Shown one piece after another: positions 33,631-42,612 of a stretch of DNA of 64,000 nucleotides. The notes beneath the pieces were generated by a model. That model was not told where the DNA came from and did no database searches. It saw only the letters and a program-made list of their open reading frames with translations. The stretch is from CBDHGY01 sp965263325 (GTDB taxonomy: Bacteria; Pseudomonadota; Alphaproteobacteria; Caulobacterales; Hyphomonadaceae). A program made the position numbers and the translations under genes. Location: contig CBDHGY010000002.1 in the NCBI GenBank assembly GCA_965263325.1, positions 806,001 through 870,000 of the forward strand, read 5' to 3'. How positions within the stretch are numbered: position 1 is the stretch's first letter; every line of letters starts with the position of its first letter.

Positions 33631-35382
33631 GTGGTTATGACCTCAAAGCATAATCTTTCAGGACAGCCTCAGCAGACTTGGGCCGACGACATCTTCCAAG
33701 ATGGCCGTAAGGGTCTGACGCCTGTTTTACTCATGTCGATGATGGTCAACATCTTATTGCTGACGTCGCCATTATATATGCTGCACATTTATGACAATGT
33801 CCTGGGCTCTGGCGAACTGTGGACTTTGGTTTATCTATCTGTTCTTGCGGTTATCGCACTCGCCGGGCTCGGTTTGTTCGATGCTTTGCGCGGTCGTTCA
33901 CTCGCGCATTTGGGTGCCTGGATATTCCGGAGATACGCGCCGAATGTCATGGACGCATCCATGCGGTTTTCGCTTCAGGGCGGGCCACAGAATTCCCGCT
34001 ATCTGCGTGACCTGTCAAACATTCAGAGCTTTGTTGGCGGCAATGGCATCATTCCGTTTTTTGATGCCCCGTTCGCGCCGTTCTTCCTGCTGATCATCTT
34101 TTATCTGCATCCGCTTATCGGATTGCTGGCAGTGGTCGGTGCGATCATTTTGTTCCTCACCGGATGGGTCGCCGACAAACGCGCACGCAAAGCAGCAAAG
34201 GAAGCACAGCTCGGCGACATCGAAGCCTACACAGCTGCTGAAGGGTTCATACAAGGAGCCGATTATTTAGAGAGCGCTGGTATGCGCCCACTTGCGGTGG
34301 AGCGGTATATTAAGGCTGCTGAAGATGCGCAGGCACGACAGCTCGCCACAGCGCACGTGACGACAGCAGCGACAGGGTTTTCCAAGTTCATTCGTTTGCT
34401 TCTTCAGGTCGGGGCGCTTGGCTTTGGCGCTTTGTTTGTGCTGTGGGGCCAAATGACTGCGGGCGGTATGATTGCTGGCTCTATTCTTATGTCTCGCGCG
34501 CTGGCACCTGTAGAGCAATCCATCGCCGGATGGCGACAATTCCAAATGGCGCGCGATAGTCACAAAGTGCTCGTGCGATTAGCTGAAGCAGCACCTGTCG
34601 AAGAGCAGAGAATGCGTCTTCCGGCACCCACTGGCCGTGTCACCGCCGAAAATCTCGCTTATGTTCACCGCGGTGCTAAGAAGCCGCTTTTCTCAAACGT
34701 CACATTTACCGCCGAGCCAGGCAAATTGTTCGGCGTCATTGGTCCATCAGGGACCGGGAAAACAACGCTCTGCCGCGTGCTGACAGGTGTCGAATTTGCA
34801 GCGCAAGGTCACATTCGAATTGATGGTGCTGACGTGCGTCACTGGGACCGGGCGCAATTTGGTGAAATCGTTGGATACCTTCCTCAAACGCCAAAGTTTT
34901 TCGACGGAACCATCAGCCAGAACATCGCCCGGTTTGCTGAGGGTGAGACCGACAATGATGTGATCGTTGCGGCTCAGGCCGTCGGCGCTCACGAGTTAAT
35001 CCTCCAGCTTCCAGACGGCTATGCGACGGTCATTGGACCTCGAGGCTCTCGCCTTTCCGGCGGGCAGGCACAAATGATCGGTCTTGCTCGCGCGGCTTTC
35101 AGGTTACCACGAGTGCTCGTGCTTGATGAGCCAACGGCCCATCTTGACGATGATTGCCGGAAAAAATTCGGTGACTTTCTGAAAGCGTGTATCGCGCAAA
35201 AGCAGGTCGTCATTATGTCGACACATGATCGCGGCGTTGCCAATGCTTGCGATATGGTCCTTGTTCTGCGTCCAGGTCAGGTGAAGGTCGAAGAAAACAA
35301 GCATGGCGCGTCCGCACGCCTCGCACACTCTGCTCAGCAGCAAGTCCCCCCTGTAAAAGATCAGGACCCAGAAAGTGCATAA
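33631..35382 (+). CDS. Type I secretion system ABC exporter (PrtD-type)
   Basis: 583 residues. The N-terminal half has about six transmembrane helices beginning GLTPVLLMSMMVNILLLTSPLYM, the usual opening of PrtD/HasD-type permease-ATPases. The ATPase domain has Walker A GPSGTGKTTL, Q-loop YLPQTPKFF, signature LSGGQAQ and Walker B VLVLDEP. It has no C39 peptidase domain. It would drive export of a protein with a C-terminal (often RTX) signal. The start is GTG at 33631 or ATG at 33637; neither has a strong ribosome site. Its end overlaps the adaptor gene by 8 bases. Confidence 0.93.
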   Translation: MVMTSKHNLSGQPQQTWADDIFQDGRKGLTPVLLMSMMVNILLLTSPLYMLHIYDNVLGSGELWTLVYLSVLAVIALAGLGLFDALRGRSLAHLGAWIFRRYAPNVMDASMRFSLQGGPQNSRYLRDLSNIQSFVGGNGIIPFFDAPFAPFFLLIIFYLHPLIGLLAVVGAIILFLTGWVADKRARKAAKEAQLGDIEAYTAAEGFIQGADYLESAGMRPLAVERYIKAAEDAQARQLATAHVTTAATGFSKFIRLLLQVGALGFGALFVLWGQMTAGGMIAGSILMSRALAPVEQSIAGWRQFQMARDSHKVLVRLAEAAPVEEQRMRLPAPTGRVTAENLAYVHRGAKKPLFSNVTFTAEPGKLFGVIGPSGTGKTTLCRVLTGVEFAAQGHIRIDGADVRHWDRAQFGEIVGYLPQTPKFFDGTISQNIARFAEGETDNDVIVAAQAVGAHELILQLPDGYATVIGPRGSRLSGGQAQMIGLARAAFRLPRVLVLDEPTAHLDDDCRKKFGDFLKACIAQKQVVIMSTHDRGVANACDMVLVLRPGQVKVEENKHGASARLAHSAQQQVPPVKDQDPESA

Positions 35383-36748
35383 CATCGCAAACATCTTTGA
35401 AAATGCGGACAATGACGCAAATGACATCCGCGTAGAGCCGGAAAAGCCCACCGAAAATCCCGGGCTTGGCGGATCAACAAAGATTGCGCTTTATGTTGGC
35501 CTCGCATTCTTTGCTGCATTCGCCCTGTTCGCCGCATTCGCGCCAATTTCTGGCGGCGCAATTGCCAGCGGCGTGATCAGCCCAGAAGGTCGGCGCAAAG
35601 TAGTTCAGCACCTCGAAGGCGGGATTATCGATCGTATCATGGTGCGCGAAGGTGAAATCGTCAAAGCAAACGACCCCCTGCTTGTCCTCAATGAAACCCA
35701 GGCGCTCGCAGAACGAAACATCGCATTTTCCCGCTACAAAACCTTCAGCGCCATACTTGCCCGCCTCGAAGCCGAGCAGTTTAGCGAAGAAACGGTCACA
35801 TTCCCCTTCACGCAAGAAGAGCTGGTTGACCCAAGGATTGCTTCCGTTGTTCGCCGGCAAGAAAACCTGTTGAAGCAGTCTCTTGAGCTGAAAAATGCAC
35901 GTGAGGGCCTTCTGGACGAACGCATCGCACAGCTTTACGCCGAAATCGAAGGATTGGAAGCATCGATCCTGGCGCTGCGTCAGCAAGAAATCTTACTTCG
36001 CGAAGAAATGGCAGGCGTGCGCACCCTTATTGAAAAGGGCGTTTACAATGCAAAGACACCTCGGTTGATCGGATTGGAGCGCGAACAAGCTGCAGCGCTT
36101 GGACAAATATCTACCTCGCAATCCACTATCGCCCGTCTGCGCGGCCAAATCAGCGAGCTGCGTGTACAAAAAATCGAAACGGAAGCTCAGCGCCAATCGG
36201 ATCTTGCAACCCAACTCGCTGAGATTCGCGCTGAGCTTGATGCTGCCGAAGAAAGACTAATTGCAGCAGAGGATATTTTAAGCCGAACCGTTGTGAAGTC
36301 TCCAATAGACGGGCGTGTGGTGAATTTGCGCTTCACGACCAATGGCGGTGTTGTAGGCAGCGGACAGGAAATTGTTGACATCGTTCCATCAGATGAACGC
36401 CTGATCATTGAAGCGCGCGTTAAACCAACGGATATCGATATCATCGCAGCCGGTCAGCAAGCTACGGTAACGTTCTCGGCACTTGGTCAAAGCGGCATTC
36501 CGCAGATCAAAGGCGATGTACTGACAGTTTCAGCAGACACATTTTCTGATGAGCGCACGGGCGAAACGTATTTCCTCGCAGAAATCGAAGTGCCGCCGGA
36601 AACCCTTCAAGATGTCGGCATCTCTGGCAAGCTCACTCCCGGCATGCCCGTCGATGTGATGATTGCCACGAATTCGAGAACACTGTTGCAGTATATATCT
36701 CAACCGCTTTCTGGAACATTCCGAAAGGCGTTCAGAGAGGACAATTAG
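35375..36748 (+). CDS. Type I secretion periplasmic adaptor (HlyD/PrtE-type membrane fusion protein)
   Basis: 457 residues from a GTG start with CAGGA upstream. A short cytosolic N-terminus is followed by one membrane helix (ALYVGLAFFAAFALFAAFAP), a lipoyl/barrel-sandwich half (VVQHLEGGIIDRIMVREGE), a long coiled-coil hairpin (residues ~140-290), and the second half with RTVVKSPIDGRVVNLRFTT. It links the ABC exporter to an outer-membrane TolC-like channel. No TolC and no RTX substrate gene are in this window. The stop overlaps the convergent serine hydrolase stop by 4 bases (TTAG). Confidence 0.92.
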   Translation: MHNIANIFENADNDANDIRVEPEKPTENPGLGGSTKIALYVGLAFFAAFALFAAFAPISGGAIASGVISPEGRRKVVQHLEGGIIDRIMVREGEIVKANDPLLVLNETQALAERNIAFSRYKTFSAILARLEAEQFSEETVTFPFTQEELVDPRIASVVRRQENLLKQSLELKNAREGLLDERIAQLYAEIEGLEASILALRQQEILLREEMAGVRTLIEKGVYNAKTPRLIGLEREQAAALGQISTSQSTIARLRGQISELRVQKIETEAQRQSDLATQLAEIRAELDAAEERLIAAEDILSRTVVKSPIDGRVVNLRFTTNGGVVGSGQEIVDIVPSDERLIIEARVKPTDIDIIAAGQQATVTFSALGQSGIPQIKGDVLTVSADTFSDERTGETYFLAEIEVPPETLQDVGISGKLTPGMPVDVMIATNSRTLLQYISQPLSGTFRKAFREDN

Positions 36749-37977
36749 GCACCAATCGCAGCGTAGACGAGCTGTTGAAACTGTGGGCGAATGGGATACG
36801 TGCCAGACGGCATCATCTGCGTCATCATGATCCCAATTAAGTCTTCTTCTGGATCAATCCAGAAAAATGTCGACGCCATTCCGCCCCAACTAAATTGGCC
36901 GACACTACCCGGTTGCATGGCTTCTACCGGATTCATCAACACCGCCCAACCAAGCCCGAAACCCGACCCCTCCATGCGTGTCTCAGAGAACAGTTCGTCA
37001 CCCATATCGCGCATCGTGTTATTGTTTGGAAGGTGATTTTCCGTCATGAACTCCATGGTTTTAGCAGCAAGAATACGCTGGCCATCAAGCTCGCCATAAT
37101 TTAGCAGCATGCGGCAAAACTGATGATAATCTCGCATCGTCGAGACCAGACCTCCGCCGCCGCTCAGATAAATCGGTTTGTTTGCGTATGCCCGGCTACC
37201 TGCGCCGCCCTCGTCTTGTTTCGTTATCTCACCGCTGATGGGATCTCGCTGATAACAGGACATGAGACGACCCAGCTTCTCAGGGGGCACAAAAAAGTCT
37301 GTGTCAACCATACCTAATGGAGCAAAAATTCTTGCTTTAAAGAACTCATCCAGCGCCATACCCGAGGCAACTTCAACAATCCGCCCAAGCACATCTGTGG
37401 AGTGGCTGTAATTGAATTTCTCACCTGGGGAGAACACCAACGGAAGAGCCGCAAGCTTGTTGCAAAACTCTTCGAGATCTTCACTCCCGTTTCCGACTTT
37501 TTCGCGCCGATACATCTCATCGACCGGGTGCGCCATCATGAAGCCATACGTCAATCCGGATGTATGCGTGAACAGATCTCTAACCAAGATGGGGCGTTCC
37601 GGTGCTTTTAGTTTTGGATCACCCGATGTTCCGCCACTCCAAACCATCACCTCCTTAAACGCAGGGATATATCTCGACACCTCATGATCGAGACGTAATT
37701 TTCCCTCCTCGAACAAGATCATCGCTGCCACGGATGTGATTGGCTTCGTCATCGAATAGATTCTGAAAATCGTATCAGGCGAGATGGGCTCATCTGTTTC
37801 CCAATCTTTCACACCTCTCCAAGCTTTATGGACAACTTCCCCGCCGACGGAAACCAACGTTCCGAGACATGGGAGCTTCTGTTTGTCCAGATATGATTGA
37901 AAAAAATCTGGTATGCGCGCGAGCCGTTCTTTAGAAATTCCAAGCGACCCCGCTCCGACACTTACAGTATCAGCCAT
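36745..37977 (-). CDS. Serine hydrolase, class C beta-lactamase/esterase type
   Basis: 410 residues without signal peptide. The catalytic SxxK is in FRIYSMTKPITSV (Ser about residue 75) and the tyrosine motif in FNYSHSTDVLG (YSH in place of YxN). The C-terminal WGGMASTFFWIDPEEDLIGI is usual for the esterase branch (EstB-like) rather than true beta-lactamases. It likely hydrolyses small esters. The start overlaps the acyl-CoA dehydrogenase stop (TAATG), so both are one operon, which would suggest a role in lipid or acyl catabolism. Confidence 0.88.
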   Translation of the reverse strand: MADTVSVGAGSLGISKERLARIPDFFQSYLDKQKLPCLGTLVSVGGEVVHKAWRGVKDWETDEPISPDTIFRIYSMTKPITSVAAMILFEEGKLRLDHEVSRYIPAFKEVMVWSGGTSGDPKLKAPERPILVRDLFTHTSGLTYGFMMAHPVDEMYRREKVGNGSEDLEEFCNKLAALPLVFSPGEKFNYSHSTDVLGRIVEVASGMALDEFFKARIFAPLGMVDTDFFVPPEKLGRLMSCYQRDPISGEITKQDEGGAGSRAYANKPIYLSGGGGLVSTMRDYHQFCRMLLNYGELDGQRILAAKTMEFMTENHLPNNNTMRDMGDELFSETRMEGSGFGLGWAVLMNPVEAMQPGSVGQFSWGGMASTFFWIDPEEDLIGIMMTQMMPSGTYPIRPQFQQLVYAAIGA

Positions 37978-39137
37978 TACAATTCTCCTCGCTTAGCTGC
38001 CCGGGCTAATTCCCGTGCAATGATGATCTGCTGAATCTGGCTTGTTCCTTCGTATAACCGGAAGATACGTACATCGCGGTAAAACCGCTCAATACCATAA
38101 TCAGAAACATATCCAGCGCCCCCAAAGACTTGCACGGCCCGGTCAGCAACGCGCCCGCATGCCTCAGTCGCGAAGAGTTTTGTTGACGACGCCAGCAGGG
38201 TCACATTCTCACCTGCATCGCGCCGGCGCGCGGCATCCATGATCATGCATTCGGCAGCATAAGTTTCAGCCTGACTGTCAGCAATCATCGCCTGAACAAG
38301 CTGATGATCCATAATGGGTTTGCCAAACTGTTTCCGCTCAAGCGCATAGTTGACCATCTCCGAAATCAGCCGTTTTGAAACACCGGTCGCAACCGCGGAA
38401 ATGTGGAGGCGCCCTTTATCGAGCACACCCATAGCTACCTTAAAGCCCTGCCCCTCTTCACCAATACGGTTCTCAACTGGCACATGCGCTCCATCAAATA
38501 TAACATCGCATATTTGCGCGCCTTGCTGCCCCATCTTTTTTTCAGGTGGGCCTACTGTGACCCCCGGCGTGCCCCGCTCAACCACAAAAGCTGAGACTCC
38601 CTTTGCGCCCGGGGTGTCGGGGTCCGTGCGCGCCATGACCGTGAAGAGATCGGCATTGTTTGCATTCGTAATGTAGCGTTTGGTTCCGCTGAGCACATAG
38701 TGGTCGCCATCACGTACAGCCTTGGTCTTCAAACTCGCCGCATCAGAGCCCGCTTCTGGCTCTGTGAGAGCGAAACTCGCGATCAAATCGCCGCTGGCAA
38801 TTCCCGGCAACCAACGTTCTTTCTGCGCCTCTGTTCCAAATAGAACAAGCGCCTGAGAGCCAATGCCAATATTGGTGCCGGCATACGAGCGAAAAGCTGG
38901 CGAGGTCTTGCCAAGTTCGAATGCCACAAGACACTCGGTCTCCATATCAAGCTCTAGGCCGCCATATTGTTCAGGCACCGCCAATCCAAAAAGGCCAAGC
39001 TCCTTCATTCCAGTGACGATCGCATCGGGAACCCGGTCATTTTCAGAAACATCCGCTTCCAATGGAACGCAGCGCTCCTGAACAAAACGGCGGACCGTTT
39101 CAACCAATTGTGCCCTTAGCTCAGTATCAAACGCCAT
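37977..39137 (-). CDS. Acyl-CoA dehydrogenase
   Basis: 386 residues from the ATG at 39137, which has AGGAGG upstream. The FAD-dependent family is shown by SFALTEPEAGSDAASLKT (signature 1), GTKRYITNANNADLF and QVFGGAGYVSDYGIERFYRDVRIFRLYEGTS, which contains signature 2 and the family's catalytic Glu. It introduces the first double bond in beta-oxidation or branched-chain amino-acid degradation; chain specificity is not clear. It is coupled to the serine hydrolase and is divergent from a thioesterase gene. Confidence 0.93.
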   Translation of the reverse strand: MAFDTELRAQLVETVRRFVQERCVPLEADVSENDRVPDAIVTGMKELGLFGLAVPEQYGGLELDMETECLVAFELGKTSPAFRSYAGTNIGIGSQALVLFGTEAQKERWLPGIASGDLIASFALTEPEAGSDAASLKTKAVRDGDHYVLSGTKRYITNANNADLFTVMARTDPDTPGAKGVSAFVVERGTPGVTVGPPEKKMGQQGAQICDVIFDGAHVPVENRIGEEGQGFKVAMGVLDKGRLHISAVATGVSKRLISEMVNYALERKQFGKPIMDHQLVQAMIADSQAETYAAECMIMDAARRRDAGENVTLLASSTKLFATEACGRVADRAVQVFGGAGYVSDYGIERFYRDVRIFRLYEGTSQIQQIIIARELARAAKRGEL

Positions 39138-39233
39138 GTCTGTTCCTCCTCTTCGCAAGTTAGCGCCGCGGAACGTCTTGCCCAAGGGTGACGACGCGTT
39201 ATGGGTCAAGTTTTATTGGTCAGGAGACGGCAA

Positions 39234-39662
39234 ATGCCACAAGCTATCCATGAAGGCGGCGAGTTTGATGGCTGGATGTATTGGCCCGACGAGCCCTTCG
39301 AGGCGAAAACCGCTGGGCCATTCTTTTTCCGAAAAGATGAAAAGGGACCCGTCTGCGCGTTTCGCTGTGAAGAAAAGCATATGAATGGTGCTGGCGTAAT
39401 GCATGGCGGATGCCTGATGACGTTCGCAGATTTTGCCTTATTCGGTATCGCCCATGATCACATGCAGGATAGTTACGGCCTTACCGTGGCTTTCACGTCA
39501 GAGTTTCTCACCGGTCCCAAAGTGGGCGATTACATGGAAGCCCGCGGCGACGTTCTGCGCGCAGGAAGATCTATCGTGTTTGTCAGGGGTATCGTTACCG
39601 CGAATGATACCCCGTGCCTGAACTTTTCGGGCACCATCAAGAAACTTTCGAAGACACCCTGA
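39234..39662 (+). CDS. PaaI-like hotdog thioesterase
   Basis: About 142 residues from the ATG at 39234 (CAGGAG upstream); the longer frame from 39201 would overlap the start region of the opposite gene. The hotdog-fold active-site segment is VMHGGCLMTFADFALFGIA, and the strand LTVAFTSEFLTGPKVGDYMEARG is family-like. It would hydrolyse acyl-CoA thioesters in the cytosol, fitting the divergent acyl-CoA dehydrogenase. Confidence 0.85.
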   Translation: MPQAIHEGGEFDGWMYWPDEPFEAKTAGPFFFRKDEKGPVCAFRCEEKHMNGAGVMHGGCLMTFADFALFGIAHDHMQDSYGLTVAFTSEFLTGPKVGDYMEARGDVLRAGRSIVFVRGIVTANDTPCLNFSGTIKKLSKTP

Positions 39663-39675
39663 GCCCGTTTACGGC

Positions 39676-40293
39676 TTAGCCCGCAAATCCTTTTTCGGTC
39701 ATCTGGGCATGCCAGCGCGCGAGATTTGCGTGATCTTCAACAGGGTTCCACTTCATCACACGAGAAAACCCGCAAAAAACATACGCTGATACGTCAGAAT
39801 TGGTGAACCTGCCTGCCGCGATAAATTCATTATCTGCAAGATGTGCGTCGAGGCGCTTCACGAACGCCTTCGCACCTTTTTCCCCTTTCTGACCAGCTTC
39901 CGGCAGCTGCGGATTTTCCAGTGGGGCCATGGCTGGGTGGCTGTTACGAAACCAGGTCGCAAAGGGAAGCATCCACATGAATTCCAGCTGACGATCCCAC
40001 ATTTCGATTTGCGCTCGCTCCAAGGGAGTTTCGCCGAGCAAATTCACGTCAGGAAAGACGCCCTCTAAATAGGTACATATGGCACGGCTTTCCGTTATCG
40101 CGGTGCCATCATCCAATTGTAGTACCGGGACTTTCGCGAATGGCGAGATCGCGCGATATTCGTCGCCAAAATGCTCGCCCTTCATGATCGAAACTTCTTC
40201 AAGTTGAACTTTATCCAGAGCCCCTTTTGCCCTTAGAAACATAACGACGCGCTCTGGGTTCGGTGCACGCGGAGAATGAAAGAGTTTCATCAT
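39676..40293 (-). CDS. Glutathione S-transferase-like protein
   Basis: About 205 residues. The N-terminal thioredoxin-like domain begins MMKLFHSPRAPNPERVVMFL, with FAKVPVLQLDDGTAITESRAICTYLE holding the cis-Pro and the Glu-Ser pair for glutathione. The C-terminal helical domain includes FTNSDVSAYVFCGF. Two adjacent ATGs at 40293 and 40290 serve as start after GGGATAAT. The gene starts 10 bases after the TonB-dependent receptor stop, so the two are probably co-transcribed. The substrate is unknown. Confidence 0.88.
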   Translation of the reverse strand: MMKLFHSPRAPNPERVVMFLRAKGALDKVQLEEVSIMKGEHFGDEYRAISPFAKVPVLQLDDGTAITESRAICTYLEGVFPDVNLLGETPLERAQIEMWDRQLEFMWMLPFATWFRNSHPAMAPLENPQLPEAGQKGEKGAKAFVKRLDAHLADNEFIAAGRFTNSDVSAYVFCGFSRVMKWNPVEDHANLARWHAQMTEKGFAG

Positions 40294-40303
40294 ATTATCC
40301 CTA

Positions 40304-42337
40304 TTAATTGAATGTTTTGCGGAAGCCCAAAGTGACATTCAAGGGCTCTCCAGGAAAGTATCTATCGTTTCCGAACGCAAAGTCTGCGCGGTCGGCGTAT
40401 TTCAAATCGAATAAGTTGCGGATCCGGGCGTAAAGCTCTCCTTGCCCACCAATCGCATATGACGCTCCTGCATGGAACACGACATGGCCAGGATAGCTGC
40501 GCGTGTTGGCCGGGTTGGTAAAGTACTCACCAACATACTCCGCTTCCAGCCGCCATGAAAACGGGTTCTGAGGAGCCCAAACGAAGGCGACATCTGCGAG
40601 CCACTCGGGCGCTGTGTCAATCTGATTGCCATCAACAATGCCATTTGCCGGGCGATCAAACGTGTAAACTTGGTCAGACCAACTCGCGCTGCCTTCAAGC
40701 GCAAATACGTCGCGCCAGCTCCACCGCCATATTCCATCGATGCCTTGATGGCGTGTTGACCCATCGGACACGTTGAGACCTTCTGCATCTCGGAAAAAGA
40801 AGTTGTCCTTATCGGCAGTGTAGGCAGCAATCTGATAATTGAACGATCCGCCGAATGCTTCGCCGCGAATTCCTGCTTCGAAGCTATCGAGCGTTTCAAC
40901 GCGCGCTTCACCAGGTAGCTGCTGGCTCTGCAGGCGATACAGATCAGACGCCTGAGGTGCACGTTGCCCTCTGGCATAGTTTGCAAAAACGGAATTCGAG
41001 CCCGTTATATCGTAAATCAATCCAAGTTTAGGTGTGAACAGTTCAAAATTATCCGTTCGGTTCTCAGCGACATTGAAACGCCCATTTATTCCGGCTGGGA
41101 TATTGGTCCGATAGTCGTAGAACTGAACCTCTCCGCGCAGCCCAGCTAAAATCGTAAGTCTTTCCGCCGCCCGCCAATCGATCTCGGCCCAAATTGCATA
41201 TACATCAGTATCGACATCATAGTCGTAATGGAGACCTACGGGGAAGCGTGTATCGCCAGGTAAGCCAAAGGGTTCCGGCTGTGTTTCAATCAGATAACCG
41301 CTTGCGAAATCGGTATCGAAGCCAAACCGCACATCGATGTCACGCGCAACCATCCAATCAGCGCGCGTTTGCAGGCCGAAAGCCGAATGCCCATTTTCTT
41401 CAAATCCGCGATACGGAAGGAAGTGTTGGCGAAACTCCATTTCTTGCCACCGCGCATAGGGCGTCACGCGGACATCAATTCGCTCACCATCACGAATAAA
41501 CTGAACCGCTGCTCTTGCAGATTGTGCGTCGCGAAATGCGAGGGGATCATCATTGCCCTTAGCAATATCGCGGTCACGGTAAGCTTTTGGACCTTGAATA
41601 AAGTCCGCTGTTTCCTGATTCAAATTAGTTGCACTGATCCAGGCCAACCCTTCCCAATCTGCCAGATCAAATGCGTGAGCAACATAGAGTTTCTGTTGAC
41701 CAACGCTTGTATTTGCGCGCCAGCCAAGATCGTTGTGGAGCGACACGCCAAGGGTGCTTTTATCATCGATGTTCAACACGCCCCGAAAACTCTGCCGCTC
41801 GAGCGTCGATGCTGAAAGATCAAAACGTGTTTCTGCGTCGCTCGGATTTGGTAGATCGAAATTTATGAGGCCATGCACGGCATTTGAACCAAATTTTGCC
41901 GAGCCCGGTCCGACAACAACGTCCACACTCTCAGCGAGTTCGTGCACAGGCTCGAACAAGCCGTTGACATTTCCGAACGCAGATGACCGCGTCGGCACTC
42001 CGTTCTCTAATATCAGGAAGCTGCCCTGTCCTGCGCCGCCCGTCAGCACGGGAGAGCGCAGGGCTATCAAGTGTTCCTGCCCGGAATTCATCTGAATATT
42101 GACGCCCGGCAGAGAATTGATTGCCTCGGCAGGATGATCCTTGGCGCGCTCATCAAGATGTTCTTCGTCGAGCCGAAGGTATAAACCGGGATCCCCCAAC
42201 GCTCGGTCCGCCCGGGCGTAGATGCTGGAAAGCACAAGGGGCTCGTCAGCTTGCCCGTCTGAACTCGTAGATTCTTGCGCAGCTGCGAGGCCTTGCCCCA
42301 AAAGCAATACGAAAACGAAAACCACACTTACTCTCAT
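40304..42337 (-). CDS. TonB-dependent outer-membrane receptor (second)
   Basis: 677 residues from the ATG at 42337, where the signal peptide begins (VVFVFVLLLGQGLAAAQ) and AGAGAAAAA lies upstream. The plug domain includes DHPAEAINSLPGVNIQMNSG and SVDVVVGPGSAKFGSNAVHGLI; the barrel ends LNVTLGFRKTFN. It is a shorter, siderophore/metal-receptor-like form than the one at 10.3 kb. No Fur-like box was recognised upstream. The leader holds two hairpins (42409-42475). Confidence 0.9.
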   Translation of the reverse strand: MRVSVVFVFVLLLGQGLAAAQESTSSDGQADEPLVLSSIYARADRALGDPGLYLRLDEEHLDERAKDHPAEAINSLPGVNIQMNSGQEHLIALRSPVLTGGAGQGSFLILENGVPTRSSAFGNVNGLFEPVHELAESVDVVVGPGSAKFGSNAVHGLINFDLPNPSDAETRFDLSASTLERQSFRGVLNIDDKSTLGVSLHNDLGWRANTSVGQQKLYVAHAFDLADWEGLAWISATNLNQETADFIQGPKAYRDRDIAKGNDDPLAFRDAQSARAAVQFIRDGERIDVRVTPYARWQEMEFRQHFLPYRGFEENGHSAFGLQTRADWMVARDIDVRFGFDTDFASGYLIETQPEPFGLPGDTRFPVGLHYDYDVDTDVYAIWAEIDWRAAERLTILAGLRGEVQFYDYRTNIPAGINGRFNVAENRTDNFELFTPKLGLIYDITGSNSVFANYARGQRAPQASDLYRLQSQQLPGEARVETLDSFEAGIRGEAFGGSFNYQIAAYTADKDNFFFRDAEGLNVSDGSTRHQGIDGIWRWSWRDVFALEGSASWSDQVYTFDRPANGIVDGNQIDTAPEWLADVAFVWAPQNPFSWRLEAEYVGEYFTNPANTRSYPGHVVFHAGASYAIGGQGELYARIRNLFDLKYADRADFAFGNDRYFPGEPLNVTLGFRKTFN

Positions 42338-42394
42338 GATTTTTTCTCTAGCATGCGCCGAATGGCCTGCAAGATTGACGCTACAGTAGGATAG

Positions 42395-42475
42395 AAAAAC
42401 CAAAACGACCGCTGCCAAGGGGGAGCAGCGGCCGCTCGTGTGTGTCGGAGGCGCTAGGGGTGGAACGCCTTTTTT
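42395..42475 (+). ncRNA. Candidate small RNA or structured leader upstream of the second TonB receptor
   Basis: Read on the plus strand, CCGCTGC (42409-42415) pairs with GCAGCGG (42425-42431). A second hairpin AGGCG/CGCCT (42449-42453 with 42466-42470, extendable by two G-U pairs) is followed by a run of six T. No plus-strand gene precedes it, so a short independent transcript is possible. On the minus strand the same hairpins would sit in the receptor leader. The 5' end is a guess. Confidence 0.3.
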
Positions 42476-42555
42476 CGACAAGATAAGGCCACCAAAGAAA
42501 AGCCTATATTTGAATTATGCCTGAAGCAGCTTGCGCGCGCTTTAAGACAACCCCC

Positions 42556-42575
42556 GCAATTTCAGTGAAAATTGC
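42556..42575. promoter_or_regulatory. Perfect 7-6-7 inverted repeat before the L,D-transpeptidase-like gene
   Basis: GCAATTT and AAATTGC flank CAGTGA, 37 bases before the ATG at 42613. It has the size and position of a repressor operator overlapping a promoter. No regulator gene is adjacent. Confidence 0.4.
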
Positions 42576-42612
42576 CATTTTCTGACCCAACTTTCACGTG
42601 ACTAAAGAGATT

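Noticed and set aside
42338..42597. Cobalamin riboswitch or Fur box before the second TonB receptor
   Set aside because: The characteristic riboswitch core and an iron-box palindrome were looked for and not found.
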